DNA of 64,000 bases, taken from contig MNCI01022419.1 in NCBI GenBank assembly GCA_015680685.1, forward strand, positions 206,663 through 270,662, given 5' to 3'. Each line of letters starts with the position of its first letter. Within the stretch, counting starts at the first letter, position 1. Of this stretch, positions 30,700-43,420 are shown piece after piece. The notes beneath the pieces were generated by a model. The model was given only the letters and a program-made list of their open reading frames with translations, did no database searches and was not told where the DNA came from. The position numbers and the translations under genes were made by a program. Source of the stretch: Gnetum montanum (lineage: Eukaryota > Streptophyta > Gnetopsida > Gnetales > Gnetaceae).

Positions 30700-31930
30700 A
30701 GCAAGAAATACTAACCCATCTTTAAAATACCAAATAGTATGATGATATAGTAAAATTTCTTATCAACCGAGAGATTCCCAAGAATCTATCTAAAAATAAA
30801 GAAATAAATTTTATAATCAAAACTAAGAAATACTTCTATACTAAAGGAACTTTATATAAAAAAATTTTAGAGGTATTTTATTGGAATTTGTAACAACTAT
30901 AAAAATCAAAGTAATATTGAAACAATTCCATGATCATAAGGGCCTATATTATAAATCCCCTAGAACTAAAATGCACATATAATGAGATATGTCCTTTACT
31001 GGTCCACTATGTATAAGGATGTGAGAGATAAAATTTTTAACCTACCATAAGTGCCAAATACATGGATTGAAGTAGAAGAAAGCTAATGCTCCACTAAAAC
31101 TAGTGATAACATATAGGCCTTTTCAAATATGGGAATTGAATTTTATAGGATCTATTACTTCATCTAAAGTATGTCATAAATTTATTTTGATAATAATTGA
31201 TTATTTTACAAAGTGGTTAGAAGATAACGCACTATGAAGAATCCCATGTTATGATGTGATTAAGTTCCTAGAGAAAAGCATTTTGAATCACTTCAGGATG
31301 TCAAAACATTTAGTAACTAATAATGGAATAGCCTTTTAGTTAGAAAAATTTTTAAGATGGATGTCAAAGAAATCAATTCTACTCTATTCCTCTTCCAACT
31401 ACTATCTGCAAGAAAATGGTCTAGCTAAATCCACTAACAAAAAGCTTGTCTTTTATATTAAGAATTCCATGGATAATAATGTGGTAAATTGACATGAAAT
31501 ATTACAAGTCCTATGAACTAATAGAATTAGAATAAAGAAATCTATAGGGACTTCATCATTCATTTTAGTTTATGGGTTTAATACTTGTATAACTAATATA
31601 GTCATGTCTTCAAAAACTACATTTATTGAAAATTATAGCCCATGTTTACACAACATGGAAGCTAACATTGATAAAGCCTAAGATAAGCTCCTACATAATG
31701 TAGCGTCAATGAAGAGGTGGTTTGATTGTCGAGTAGAATGGAAGTTGTTTAGAGAAGGAGACTTGGTTTTGTTATGGAAAGTTAATAAGAAAGATAAAGC
31801 TAAAAAATATTTAGCTAGGTGGATTAGGCCTTTAATGATTAAGAAATAAGTGGCTAAAAATACATCTAAGCTTACTTTAGTAAATGGATAGGTGTAAAGC
31901 TATCCGTTCAATTCTCTTCATTTGAAGCAT
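30700..31930 (+). pseudogene. Element A integrase, all three catalytic acids lost
   Basis: An HHCC-like region lies at 30930-31080 (HDHKGLYYKSPRTKM; KCQIHG). The core follows, with ELNFIGSITSS, LVTNNGIAF and NGLAKSTNK. The three D, D, E positions read Asn (31139-31141), Asn (31319-31321) and Lys (31427-31429), each a G-to-A change of the first codon base. The C-terminal part has FREGDLVLLWKVNKKDKAKK and ARWIRPLMIKK. The copy cannot be catalytically active. Confidence 0.82.
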
Positions 31931-32620
31931 TATTTTGGACAACCACCCACTTAGAGCTATGGTATAATGACCAAAAAAATTGTAAATATGTACATAGTAT
32001 GTTGTAACAAATTAGAACTATAGAGCAAGGCTAAATTTAAGCTATAAAATTCATAAGCATATCATGACTAGAAAATCAAGGCCCACTATAAGAAGAAGAA
32101 TGTTTGCAAGTCCAAGAAAAGTCAACATGAGAGCTATATCCTTTATCTTATATTTGTTTAGATGTTGTTCAAAACACATAAAAAGGATTTCTATAGAGCT
32201 ATCTCATATGGAGTAGCTTATAGTAGTCCATTCATGGCATGGCTCTTGGATGAGTTCTTAACTCTCATGGGTGGAAAATCAATCCATGCCCATGGGACAA
32301 ATTTCTAGAGTTCTTTGACCTTTTACTAAGTGGAAACTACTACAAAGAGAGCATGAATTAGGCCTTTAATTATGGAAATGTGTTGGTAAATAATCCTAAG
32401 AATGAAATTGAAGAAAGGCTTTAAAATTTAGAGAAGTAACCAAAAGAGGAAGAGAATCCAAAAAAAGATGCTAGTTCTACAAAGCCCAAGGAAGATTAGG
32501 ATTGGGATAAAGAAACATAAGCTAAAGTACCCACTCAAGTTACCATGGATCCAGAGTATGATGAAGCCTCTAAATGTAAAGTTCTAAGAAAAGTAATAAT
32601 TCAATGTTTTTTCTTTCAAT
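31931..32620 (+). pseudogene. Element A post-integrase extension
   Basis: A broken frame continues past integrase with a charged tail (EEENPKKDASSTKPKED near 32445) to about 32600. It may be the C-terminus of Pol or the start of another small ORF. No domain is recognised. Confidence 0.4.
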
Positions 32621-32879
32621 GTTTTAGGATTGGAATTTTTTCATCCATGGTAGCCTTACGCTATAAGGGGTTTCCCCTAACAAAAATATTTCACATTGAA
32701 TTTAGCTATTTGTAAATGTACATATATGTCTCATTAACAAATTTATTATTTGGAGAAAAATCATAGGTGCAAAAAATGATCATAGGCATGAAATAGTTTA
32801 GGATTATAATTACAAGCTCAATTCTTCTCATAATGCCATCATAGAAAAGCAAGTTCTAAGACAAAAGACTAGGATCTTA
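32621..32879. other. Element A spacer; deletion junction relative to A0
   Basis: Bases 32779-32865 match 1990-2075 of A0, and from about 32880 the match jumps to 10375 of A0. The second unit therefore lacks the roughly 4.3 kb of non-insertion DNA that separates these points in A0. ACAA/GACAA words at the junction suggest short-homology deletion. Confidence 0.55.
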
Positions 32880-33844
32880 GTTAATCCACAATTCATTTTT
32901 ATTATATTTCCTATTAAAAAAAGGTTCTAGATTCTAAGACCATAGCTCAAAGTTTTATAGGATATGCTTCACAAAGAAGGGCTTGGCCAGAAGACCCCTA
33001 TTATGATTTCTTTACATGTTTTTATCAAAGGAGCTCCTTCAACATACAATCCTTAGAGTTTCTACTGAATTGAATTTATTATTATTTAATTAATATAATT
33101 TTAGGAGCCTTTCCACCAAGGACTGACTAGCAAGCAGTAGATGAAATCAAAGGAAAGTACCATGAAGCCACTTTTCTCCATGCTCAGTATACTTAGATTT
33201 TAATAGCAAGATTTGAGGGCAAAGCTTTCAAGCTTCTAATGTTTGTGACTCCTTATTTTTTTATGTTGGAAGTAGGATGGTAGATATGGAAGAGCCTCCT
33301 TAGGCATTACTAAAATCATAGAAAGGTTTCTCCCCTTAAATTTGGCTTTTGGGAGTTCACCAATTCTAGCCACCTAAGGGCCATGGCAAAAATATATAGA
33401 AAATAGTGAAGCTTTCCCAACTTAAAAGAGGATCTATTCCATAGCAAATACTACAAAGGTTCATCAACTTGATGAAACCAACATATTCTATATTAGATCT
33501 TCTAATAGGTAGGTTAATCAAGCTAAGAAATAGGCTCTAATAAGACTAAAAGGAAGCTCATCATTAAAGTTGCCTACTTGGGCTTATGATGCCCTAGTTT
33601 TAGAAGTTAGTCAATGGATGTAAGATAGGGAGCATTCTATGGCTTGGGATTTCTTAGAAGAATGCCTAGTCATAATGGAGAAATATTACTTCTCATGGAA
33701 GTTGTTGAGCTAGAAAATGTCATGCCTGATGAGAGGTTTCATCTTAATGGAAAATAATATGCCAGAGTAAGGGTAACAAGGAAAGTTAGAATCTATCGTG
33801 TATAGGTAGAAGAAGATCAACAAAAATAATTTGAGTAACAAAGG
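32880..33844 (+). pseudogene. Element A downstream ORF, first part (interrupted by B2)
   Basis: Matches 10375-11343 of A0, with readable blocks such as PLNLAFGSSPIL near 33334 and the stretch KLPTWAYDALVLEVSQWM near 33568. It is cut at the AAAGG target site by B2 and resumes at 61919. Its N-terminal quarter is absent because of the deletion upstream. Confidence 0.6.
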
Positions 33845-34685
33845 TGATGAGTAGTGAGTATACCCTAAACCCAACCATACAAATCACTAGCATTGACTCA
33901 GCGATCTAGTTGAATTACAAAGACTTTAGATTTCTAAATACATTAGTTCTAGGAGATGAATCTAGCCTTTGCCATCATTTTCTTCCTAGTTCCACTTGTA
34001 AAGCATAAGGGTATGGTTAAGTGTAATTAAGGCATATGGTTTTTATCATTTTATCTTTTATGAATTAAGTTTCCTAAGAACAAACATAATGTATATAAAT
34101 GTTTAAACTAATCTAATAACTAACTAATATCTAACTAATCCTAACATCCATTCCCACTTGTCATACACATCCTAAACACACTATAGCACTACTGGGATTA
34201 CCAAGCATTAAGTGTATGCTTGAAATGGTTATACTTATGTATGCTATTCAATCAACATTAATTAATTACTTAAAAACATTAAAGCAAATTGCATGAGTGT
34301 TGAATGCTTAAGGAAACACTTAATCTATTCTAAGTGCTACAAGGTTTTATCCAAAGAGCTCATCTTTATTGTCATTCACACTAAAGTTCTTAGGTACAAT
34401 AGTGCTCAAATAAAGATCCATACACACTTTGACTCCTACTACAAGCACTCAAAAAATATTCTAACTTTCAAATGGAAAAACTGTAAGTGCTTCACTATAA
34501 CTATGAAAAGATTGCCATAAATGTAGCAGGTAGGAGCACATTTATAGGTGGAGATAGGGTGCCTCGTCAACAGGTACACATCCATGGGTCAAATCCTATG
34601 TCAATGGGATCACATCAATGAGATCCCATCAATAGGGTTGCATCGACGACATCCCATTAACGTGACCTAACAATGTGACTCATCA
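33845..34685 (-). mobile_element. B2 3' LTR
   Basis: On the plus strand it runs from TGATGAGTAGTGAG to GACTCATCA. It matches 61154-61918 but is longer (841 versus 765 bp) because of extra sequence, including repeats of GATCCCATCAAT near 34600. Confidence 0.88.
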
Positions 34686-34696
34686 TACCCCCATGA
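34686..34696 (-). promoter_or_regulatory. B2 polypurine tract
   Basis: On the minus strand it reads CATGGGGGTA and abuts the 3' LTR, as in B1 (25066-25076). Confidence 0.7.
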
Positions 34697-34899
34697 ATGA
34701 ATGAAAACTCATCCTCAAGTTCTTTACAAATTTTGGGAAGGTATGGAATTATTAACTAACTACAGACATACAAAAAAAACACAATAAAAACTAAGTGCCC
34801 AAGTATACAGTTTTACAATTATTACAAAAATTGGTGTTCAAGACAACAAATTTGAACACCAAAACAAGAATGACAAACACAACTCTCTTATGGTGTGAA

Positions 34900-37640
34900 G
34901 ATGATGAAGAAATTTAGATGGTCCTAGCTAGTGGAGGCTCCTAAGGTTCTAAAGAACCTTCTCCTGCTTTGGGCACATGTGATTATTGAGGCAATTTTTG
35001 TGGTTATCTTATAGTAGCTACAACTTCTGGCAAAAGAAAAAAACTATCCAACAATACCTTCATCTTCTCCTCCTTACTTCAAGGATCATTCATAGTCTAT
35101 GCTGCATCATGAATGTGGACAAGAATGGGAATATTCCATGGATAGGGCATTTTAGGAAACAACTCCTTCACATTGACAAACTAGGCAGAAAATTGTTTAC
35201 GTTCAATGTCAAAAACCTTGATTCATTTGGTCAAGTTCTTAGTAGTTAATCGTTGATCAATGAACTTTGCCTTAAGAACCTCAAGTTCTGCATTTGTTAT
35301 CTCAAGCTTCTACCTGGTCTCCTTATTGTGCTTGAACTCTACCTCATACAAGAAGTATGAGCTAGCCACTTATTTCTCTAATTCTAACAATAGCCTTCTG
35401 GTAGTCAACATCATTAGGTTTACATATTTGAGGTTCGCAAGCTCCATGTGCTCTATCATTTCCTTGATCTGCAACTCCTTTAGGTAGATTTTAGTCTTGT
35501 TGTATGTATTTAGCTCATCAAATATAGGCTTCTAGACATCGCCTCCTCATTAGATCTGCTAGAGGACCTAATTGACTTTTACCTTTACCAATTAGATGTG
35601 CTTCTCATTAATTTCTTTCTATAATCCCACCTGGTCCCTATAATGATTTTTTAACCCTTTGGAAAATAATGGACTCATTTTTCTAGGTTGTGAATTTAAA
35701 TTTAGATTTCCTGCATAAGGCACAAACTTCCTTCATTAATATGTTTCTATTCTCTACTTCCAACCTCCTCAATTCTATGTTCATCCTATCTAGCTTCTCC
35801 TATTTTGATGGATAAATTCTAACATTTGTTGCTTTTGTGGATCAACATTCTGTAGGAGGTGATTTTTTGTGGTCAGGGCCTCATTCTCCTAGTGAGTCTG
35901 GAACAAGTCCTTTTGAATGTTGTGTGTTGTGGCATTGGCTAAGGACTAGTCAAATATTGTTACCTCTCGTGCATACTTAACATCTTTTAGTTTGGCCTAA
36001 AGCTATTGAAAAGCTTCTTCTTGCATGATTACTTGGTTGAGTAATGCAAGATCAGTGAGGCAAGCTCTTAATTCAAAAACTTCCATAGCCAAGCATTGGT
36101 TTTCTGCTCTAGCTATTTCAAGTTACCCCGCCATAATGATGCATTTTCCCCTTACCTTAAGAAGCTCTGGTTGGATTGTAGTGATGGTATCTAGAAGATT
36201 AAAGACATTAAGAATTGGTTGCCTAGTCCCCACCGGTCAATCTAGAAATTCCTCATGTTGGACTATGCTCAATCTACCACTAAGAGTTCCTACAAATGTC
36301 TACACATCCCTAAGTGCATAAATATCTTGTATAGACATTGCAAGTGCATTAAGTACTTCATACACTTTATCAGTAACCACTTTGGCCACCATCTCCTATC
36401 CATGGTGCTACATCACTAGGATAGTTGCATCCTCACCCTTCTCCAAATGCACCAAAAAGGTAGTGGTATTCCTAGAGATGTCTAGGATATGTTGCTATTA
36501 TGAAACAAATAGTATTATCTCTTAGGCACTTGGAGTTGACCTTGCAAGCACCTGCATTCATTAGACTAAGAAAACCGGCACCCAATCCTCCATCTGGCTT
36601 AATGTTTGGATCACTTTGTTGAAGTGGCTTATAACTGGTCTATACACAAATGGCTCACCACCACTTGTTCTTGCTTACTACTACTACTATTGCAATAGTT
36701 TCTCTCAGAGTTCATGCATGCATTCAATGGTAGCATAGATCTTCAACATTATCTCATGGGTAGGTGGTGAAGGTGGTGGTTACTACTCCTCTTCTTGGAT
36801 TACCTTTCCTAGCACTTTTTCCTTCATCATTTTCATCCAAGAGGCAATTAGAGCATGTTGAGTTACATCATTTGTGTAGTGGGTTATGCCTCCCCTCTTG
36901 CATAATTCTCTGATGAGGCATGGAAAGGGAAGTACCTTCCTTCCATGTTCATTCTCCTTGAAGCACTTTTCTATCTCTAGATAGATCAACTATGAAAGGT
37001 TGACTAGGAATCTACCACATAGAGAGATGCATGCACAGGCAAAGAAAGTTGTAATCTTATTGGGCCTCACCGTTGGATTGAGGTGAAAGGCCACAAATTT
37101 AAAGTATGCATGTTCCAATGTGGTGAGTACACCAAACTCCTTGTAGTCTAGTCCATAACACCACTACATCCATTCTTCCTTGATGCCTAGATCTACCTAC
37201 ATTGGAATTTCTGCAAGATTGGCCCGAGTCTTAGGCAATCCAAGGGCCTTAGAGATTGCCTTCACTAAGTAAGACATAGAAACGTCCTTGATTTTGACTA
37301 TTAAACTAGCCTATCAATTATTCTAGAAAAGGTATGTCTCTCTCATGTACTGCACCCCACTAGAGGTGATGGTGGAACACATGAGAGAGTTTTGCAATTG
37401 AGCTTTAACTTTTGGAGGAGTAAAGTTCAAGAAGGGTGAAAAGTTTAGCTCTTTAGGTATGAATTTCTAGACCTCCTTGGATGCAATATACTAGAGGTAG
37501 GCCTCTATTAAGATGACCTTAAGGTTCATTTTTATCATTGATGCCTCACATCAGTGAGACTATTGAGTCGCAGCTGCTTCTTTAGAAATCTGTCAAATAG
37601 ATTTCTCTTTGGGATCCTCCTAAAGAGGTCCCATTTCATG
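34900..37640 (-). pseudogene. B2 downstream ORF, homologous to that of B1
   Basis: On the minus strand the N-terminal block (37330-36780) reads SKALGLPKTRANLAEIP, WCYGLDYKEFGVLTT, FHLNPTVRPN and LPFPCLIRELCKRGG, aligning block by block to the B1 ORF at 22500-22960. The C-terminal part (36700-34900) is a decayed coiled-coil-like region. One uninterrupted stretch is 36783-36989. Homology in protein despite many stops argues that the gene was functional in the common ancestor of B1 and B2. Confidence 0.65.
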
Positions 37641-39890
37641 AATTTTAGCTACCTACTCCTAGGGCTATTCTTGGCTCCTTCCCATTCTTGATCATTTATC
37701 CCTTGGTTGGGATAGTCCTCCCTCCTATGCATGCTTTCCCTTAGGTGGCATCTATGGTCACAACATAATCAAGGATTAGCATACAATGTGTAACTTATAC
37801 TTTTAGGTACCTTATCTCATTGGGTAGTTACACTTTGACTAAGTTATGACCATGGTAGATCATTATTTTAATGTTATTTGATTTTAGAAGGTCACAAGAG
37901 TTTGTTGAAAGGGTTTAACTTCTTCAAATTGATGTTTTAATGCTAGTTTATTGGTTAAACCTTTGTAGGAGTTAGAAAAATTACAAAAAAATTTCCATTA
38001 AAAACCTAATGTTTCTGGCCCCCAAAATAAAGACCTTACCTACGGTATCTGCAAGACAAAAGAATGAACTTAATCAAACAAACACTTAGGAAGTTATGGC
38101 TCATGGAAAGTTCTAGGCACTAAAAAGGTTCAAAAACTTTCCTCTTTTTTAAGCTCAAATGTAAAAAATGACAAAGTGTCACCATGTATTTATATAATTT
38201 CTATGCTATGTTAACGAGGTCTCACCTATGATGTCGCTTCATCAACAGGATCTTGATGATGCGGCTATGGAGAGAATTTTTCATAATAAAAAATTTAAAA
38301 AATTGGAGTTGAGCATGAAATTAAGGTCCTTAAAGAGCTAGAAAAGCCATGAACATGATTAAATGCTTGAAGAGGGCTTGATTATTCACAAGATTGGAGA
38401 TTTGGATTGCAGAAGGAGTTTTAGAGAGAAATGTCATTAAGGAGTGCACAATTGGATGGCACTGATAGGGTATGAAAAATGATTCAATTGTGAAAATGCC
38501 TCAAGAGAAGGAACTTAACTAATCCAAATAAGATACATGCAAATGGTTCCTTCCCATAGTAGGCTCATGCCCTTTTTGCCCTTACATATCCTCAAACCAA
38601 GGAGTCCATGGGAACCATAGTTGATTAATGGTTATGAAAAGTTAAGGACCTAATCTAGAAGAATCTACCCAAGNACCCATGGACTCCTTGGTTTGAGGAT
38701 ATGTAAGGGCAAAAAGGGCATGANACAATGAGGTGAAAAATGGAAAGAATTAGTGGATGAGAGAGAAGGTGGAATGGGGTTCTGAATCACAATCACATGA
38801 AGTCCTTTGTGGATTTTGTGGTTAAATAACCTAATAGAGTCCATCCTTAGTTTAGATCAAAACCAACCACTTTCAGTGACTTTGCATCGATACTCTAAGA
38901 CCTACCCATCCCCTTAAGACATAAGAATGCTCCCACATATCAAACATCATTCCTTGTTAAGAAGAAAAGAGAAGTAGAAAGTGAGAAAGGGTCTTAGTTA
39001 GAGGGGACCTTTAGGCATGGGTAACATGTCTTTCTAATTTCATAACTAGTTCTTGTAGCCTGCTATTATGTCTAAGGGGTGTGCTTTGAATTCCCATAAT
39101 TTTATTTTGGATTTAATGTTTTTATAGATTTTGGATGGAAACCACACCATGCAAAGAGTTTAACTTCCTATTATTGGTTGACAAAGAAACAATGAGAAAT
39201 CCATGAAAACACTCATGCACTAAATAGAGTAGAAAAGTACAAAGAGCATCAATCCATTTAATCTTTCCCAAGTTTGGAAATTACTGAGATCATAGGGTTG
39301 TTAAATTTTCATTAACGAAATGGACTTCATATTTCCAAAATCAGGAACACCATAGAATTCCATGAACAAGTGGATGACATGGACTCACTACTTATTCCAT
39401 GAAAAAGAAACCATGTCTTAGTTGTCAATCATCAAAAATCTAAGATATAATCCACACATTAGTAATCAAATAACATTAAGTACAAACCACCATTAGAAAA
39501 TAGCTATAGCATCACTATGCCTTGTTGGAAATAAAGAAAGAGACAAAAAACATTAGAAAACCTGAAGAAAAGCCAAAATAAAGTGAAATATAAAAGAACT
39601 TGTAAAATATCCAAGAAAGGTAAAACATACTAACGATGATGCAAAGCAAAAAAAAAAACTAAAAAATGTGAAAAAAATGCATGAAAATAAAAAGGTGTAA
39701 AAATAAAAAGTGTAAAAATGGAGGAGCCACTTATATGATTAGCATGGATGGCCATCTCCCCAAGACTAAGTTGAAAAGAGGAGATCTAAAATATTGAGTG
39801 TGGGTGTCAATCTGATGAGGTGTTGCTAGCACTAGCATGTTTAGATTCATGAAAAGGTTTTACTTATTACATGTTAACCAGTAGTTTCTT
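37641..39890 (-). other. B2 spacer between integrase and the downstream ORF
   Basis: No gene was found. It shares scattered blocks with the B1 spacer, for example a GGTTTTGATCTAAACTAAGG block near 38850-38870 (minus strand) that corresponds to 21105-21125. It contains the N-flanked inverted duplication at 38566-38724. Confidence 0.5.
38566..38724. repeat. Perfect 47-bp inverted duplication bordered by N characters
   Basis: Bases 38676-38722 are the exact reverse complement of 38566-38612, and single Ns sit at 38674 and 38724 on either side of the second arm. Perfect identity inside a strongly decayed element, plus the Ns, points to an assembly or read-joining artefact rather than biology. 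Confidence 0.85.
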
Positions 39891-41180
39891 ATTTGGGCTT
39901 TCAAGTTTGTCGATCAACATGGTCCCAAAAGAAATTATTTCATAGATGATTTAAGGTCCTTCCCACAATGTTTGAAACTTAGTTAGTTGTGGCACATGTG
40001 CAAGGTTCCAATAAAGGACCTTGTCTCCTAGTTGAAATTTTACCTTCCTTATTTTAAGGTCATGGCATTGCTTTCCAAATGCCTTGTGCACTTCATTTAA
40101 GGATAGGGCTACCAATCTATTCTCATCTAGTACATTTAGGTTGATCAATCCTTCTTTCTATGATAGACTCAAGTCAAGGTTAAGGTCACAAACTGTTGAA
40201 AGTGTACAAAGCTTGAACTAAATATGAAGTTTTGGCAATTTTTTGTACACTAGCTCATAGGGAGAATAGCCTATAGGGAGTTTCCATGTTGAGTGATAGG
40301 CCCAAAGGGAATCGTTAAATTTTATGCTCTAGTCTCTCCAATATTTGCTAATTGTTCTAGTTAAGATTTTAGTGATCTTCCTATTCATAACCTTAGCTTA
40401 AAGGTTAGCTTAGGGGTGGTAGGGTGTTGTTAATTTATGTTCTAAGCCCATTCATTACATGAGCTTTCAAAAGGTGATGGATGTAAAATGAGTGCCATTG
40501 TCAAAATTAGTCCATGTGGCACCCCAAACCTATTTACAACATTCTATTGTACAAACCAAGCAGCTGTGGAAGATGTACAGTTAGTGACAAGTGTTACTTT
40601 TGCCCATTTCATACAATAGTCAAAAGCAACTATGATGTATGCCTTTTCATTTGACATGGATGTGATGGGATCCATAAAATCAATGCCCCATATGTTGAAG
40701 AATTCTAGTGGTTGGATCCACTACTATAGTGCCTTCATTCAAGCATTCCTCCCACCATCTCATTGACAATGTTCATAAGAGCAAATGAATTGAAAAGTGT
40801 CCCTAAATAGTGTTACCTAATAATACCTTGACAGTAGGATCTTAATGGTTGTGCATCTTCTAGCATAGTGGCCCCCATAAAGATCCTCATGAGCATCCTA
40901 GAAAATGCACAATTAGTTAGCATCAGGAACACAACAACGAAGCAAGCCATCAACGTATACCTTATAAAGATGTGCATTGATCTCCATGAAGCGTTTCACC
41001 CGATGAAGAAACTATTACTTCTTCTTATGATCCAACTCTTGTGGCATCTCTTAAGTGTGAAGATAATTTAAGATGTCATTGTACCATCATAACATTTAAG
41101 TTTAGTGGGCACTTGTTCATTTATAGCCCCAACAAAGAGGAGTTTATCAGGAAATTGATAAGAAAGTGAGCTCTTCTTCT
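39891..41180 (-). pseudogene. B2 integrase, catalytic Glu lost
   Basis: Minus-strand reading gives IDFMDPIT (first Asp, plus 40679-40681), FDNGTHFTS (second Asp, plus 40500-40502) and, at the Glu position, Lys (plus 40392-40394). The C-terminal block at 40148-39951 reads LNVLDENRLVALSLNEVHKA, then GDKVLYWNLAHVPQ, nearly the same as B1. Stops at the HPQAN-type motif are TAA. Confidence 0.8.
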
Positions 41181-41650
41181 CTCTATTATTCCATCTCAAC
41201 TAAGACAAGTGATCAGTGACCACATTCTTAGTTCTCTTTCAATCTACCATCGTAAGAACAAATTTCTACAAGATCATAAGCCACCATATGCCATGGGGAA
41301 TTACTGTCAATTTGTTCATCAAGAACCAAATTGCACTATGGTCCATATGCACAAACACCTTGTAAACAAGCACATAGTGCCTAAATTTTTCTTAGGCATA
41401 CATCACCATCATCAATTCTTTTTCTATTGTGGTGTAATTCAATTGTGCACCCACAATGTTGCAACTCATGCAATGGATGTAGTAAGGATGTTTTTGCTCA
41501 TCCAACTACATGAGCACAACTTGCAAGGCATAGTTCAATGTATTTGTCATCATGTGAAATGGTTTGGACCAATCAAGTGCTCATAGAATTAGAGTTTCTA
41601 CGAGCTTCTGCTTGAGTTGCTAGAATGTCTTCTTGCATTCATCAATCTAG
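41181..41650 (-). pseudogene. B2 RNase H domain
   Basis: Minus-strand blocks include PYYIHCMSCNIVGAQLNYTT, IEKELMMVMYA and VHMDHSAIWFLMNK, the same order as B1. Unlike B1, the connection from RT is retained upstream (about 41480-41650). Confidence 0.78.
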
Positions 41651-42500
41651 ACGAACAAAGCATCTTTCTTTCTCAACTCCACCAAAGGTTTAGTGATCTT
41701 AGAGAAATTCTCTGTGAATCCCTAGTAGTAGCTAGTGTAGCCAAAGAATGACTGGACATCTTTGCTGGTTTCCAATTAATGAGTTATTTCTTATATGATC
41801 CTTATTTTGTTAAGGTTCACTTTAATCCCTAGTTGTGATATTCTGTACCCTAAAAGAATGTCTTCTTATACCATTAAATGGATCTTCTACCAATTGATCC
41901 AAAGGTTTATCTCCACATACCTTTTCAGTACTTGCTCAAGATGATCCAAGGCTTTCTTAAATATAGCCCCATAGGTGGAGAAGTCATCCATGAAGACTTC
42001 CATCACACTACCAATTTGCTATTGAAAAATACTTAGGACAAGGCATTGGAGGGTTGTAAGGGCATTGAAAAGACCAAATGGCATATTTCTCTATGCAAAA
42101 GTCCCCCAGGGACTTGTGAATGTTGTTTTCTCCAGATCTTTGGGTGCAATATAAATTTGGTTATAGCCACTATAACCATCCAGAAAGCTATAGTAGAAAT
42201 GCCTAGAGATATTGTCCAACACCTAGTCCACACATGGCAATGGAAAATGATATTTGTAAATCATCATGTTCAACAACCTAAAATTGATATAGACCCTCCA
42301 CTTGTCACCTTTCTTTAGCACAATCACAAGTGATCTAACCCACTCATTGTTAGCAATGGGATAGATGAACCCTACCTTGAGGAGTTGTTCAAACTTCTCC
42401 TTGACGATCTATTTAAGTTTGGGATTCAACCATTTGCTAAGGTTTCATGTTTGTCTTTATGGAAGGATTAGTGTAGATGCAATGCTACAATATCCTAGAA
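41651..42500 (-). pseudogene. B2 reverse transcriptase
   Basis: Minus-strand motifs are YYSFLDGYSGYNQIYIAPKD, FTSPWGTFAYRNMPFGLFNA and the active site EVFMDDFSTYGA (plus 41974-42003), then a recognisable thumb (DVQSFFGYTSYY). Stops are scattered. Confidence 0.82.
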
Positions 42501-42929
42501 TCAATCCCAATGAGTTCAAGATATAACCAAGAAAAGGCTATTAGCCATCTATTGACCACCTTCAACAACTTCTCTTTCTATTTAGGAGAAATATTGACAT
42601 TGATTATTACCAACTTGCCATTTTTTAGAAAATCATATTTCATGCCAACAAGTAGAGTTTTCAACTCTAGGATCTCCTATTTAAAGCTTTCATGGATTCC
42701 AACTCTCCCCAATAAGTGTCATCAAGTTCACCATCGAAGAGTTGGTAATGAACTTACTCCAATTAATCCATGTCTTCAACATAGGCATTCATCAAACTCT
42801 TAGTTGGTTCCATGCAAACTATTGAGCTACTTTCAAGATTAGCTATTATCCACTGGATGTCCTCTTGTTTTGTGGCTATTGCATACAGGAAACTTTGAGT
42901 TTTTGTCTCATCTACACATTGTCTACATG

Positions 42930-43420
42930 CTATGATTCATGTACTTTTTACAAACCACACATAATTTCACCTTATATCATTGTACATGATGCATGAAATA
43001 CTCTTCTTCTCTATCTTTTCAAATGTTTTTTCCTTGGAAATCTCCAAGGAAAGGTCTCTAATGCCCAATTGTGCATCAATTGTACTTACCCAAGCCCTTT
43101 CCATGATGATTGGGAAGTCCCTCTTACAATTATCAACTCGGATCACTAGAAAATCAATAGGATATGACCAACCATAGATGGTGGTCAAAATGTCCTCCAC
43201 TAGTCCCAACAAAATAATGATGGACTTCTCTACCAACTTAAGACAGATGTTACTCTTCTTGAGTGGAGGTAGGTTCTAGGCTTTGTACATCTCATGAGAG
43301 ATAATATTTACACCAAAACCTAAATTAAGAAGAGATTTATAAGGCTCATTCCTAGCAATCTACAAATAAATAGGTGGACTTCCAGGATTAGATCTTTTCC
43401 TAGAAAGGTGACCAGCCTTT
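42930..43420 (-). pseudogene. B2 protease domain, catalytic Asp lost
   Basis: The minus strand reads LLNLGFGVNIISHEMYK, where B1 has LLDLGSGVNLIS. The catalytic Asp is Asn (plus 43324-43326). Downstream, GLVEDILTTIYGWSYPIDFL and DFPIIMERAWV match B1. Confidence 0.78.

Noticed and set aside
42046-42318. Plus-strand frames across the B2 RT region
   Set aside because: Antisense shadows of the minus-strand RT, whose FLDGYSGYNQ and FMDD motifs are explicit.
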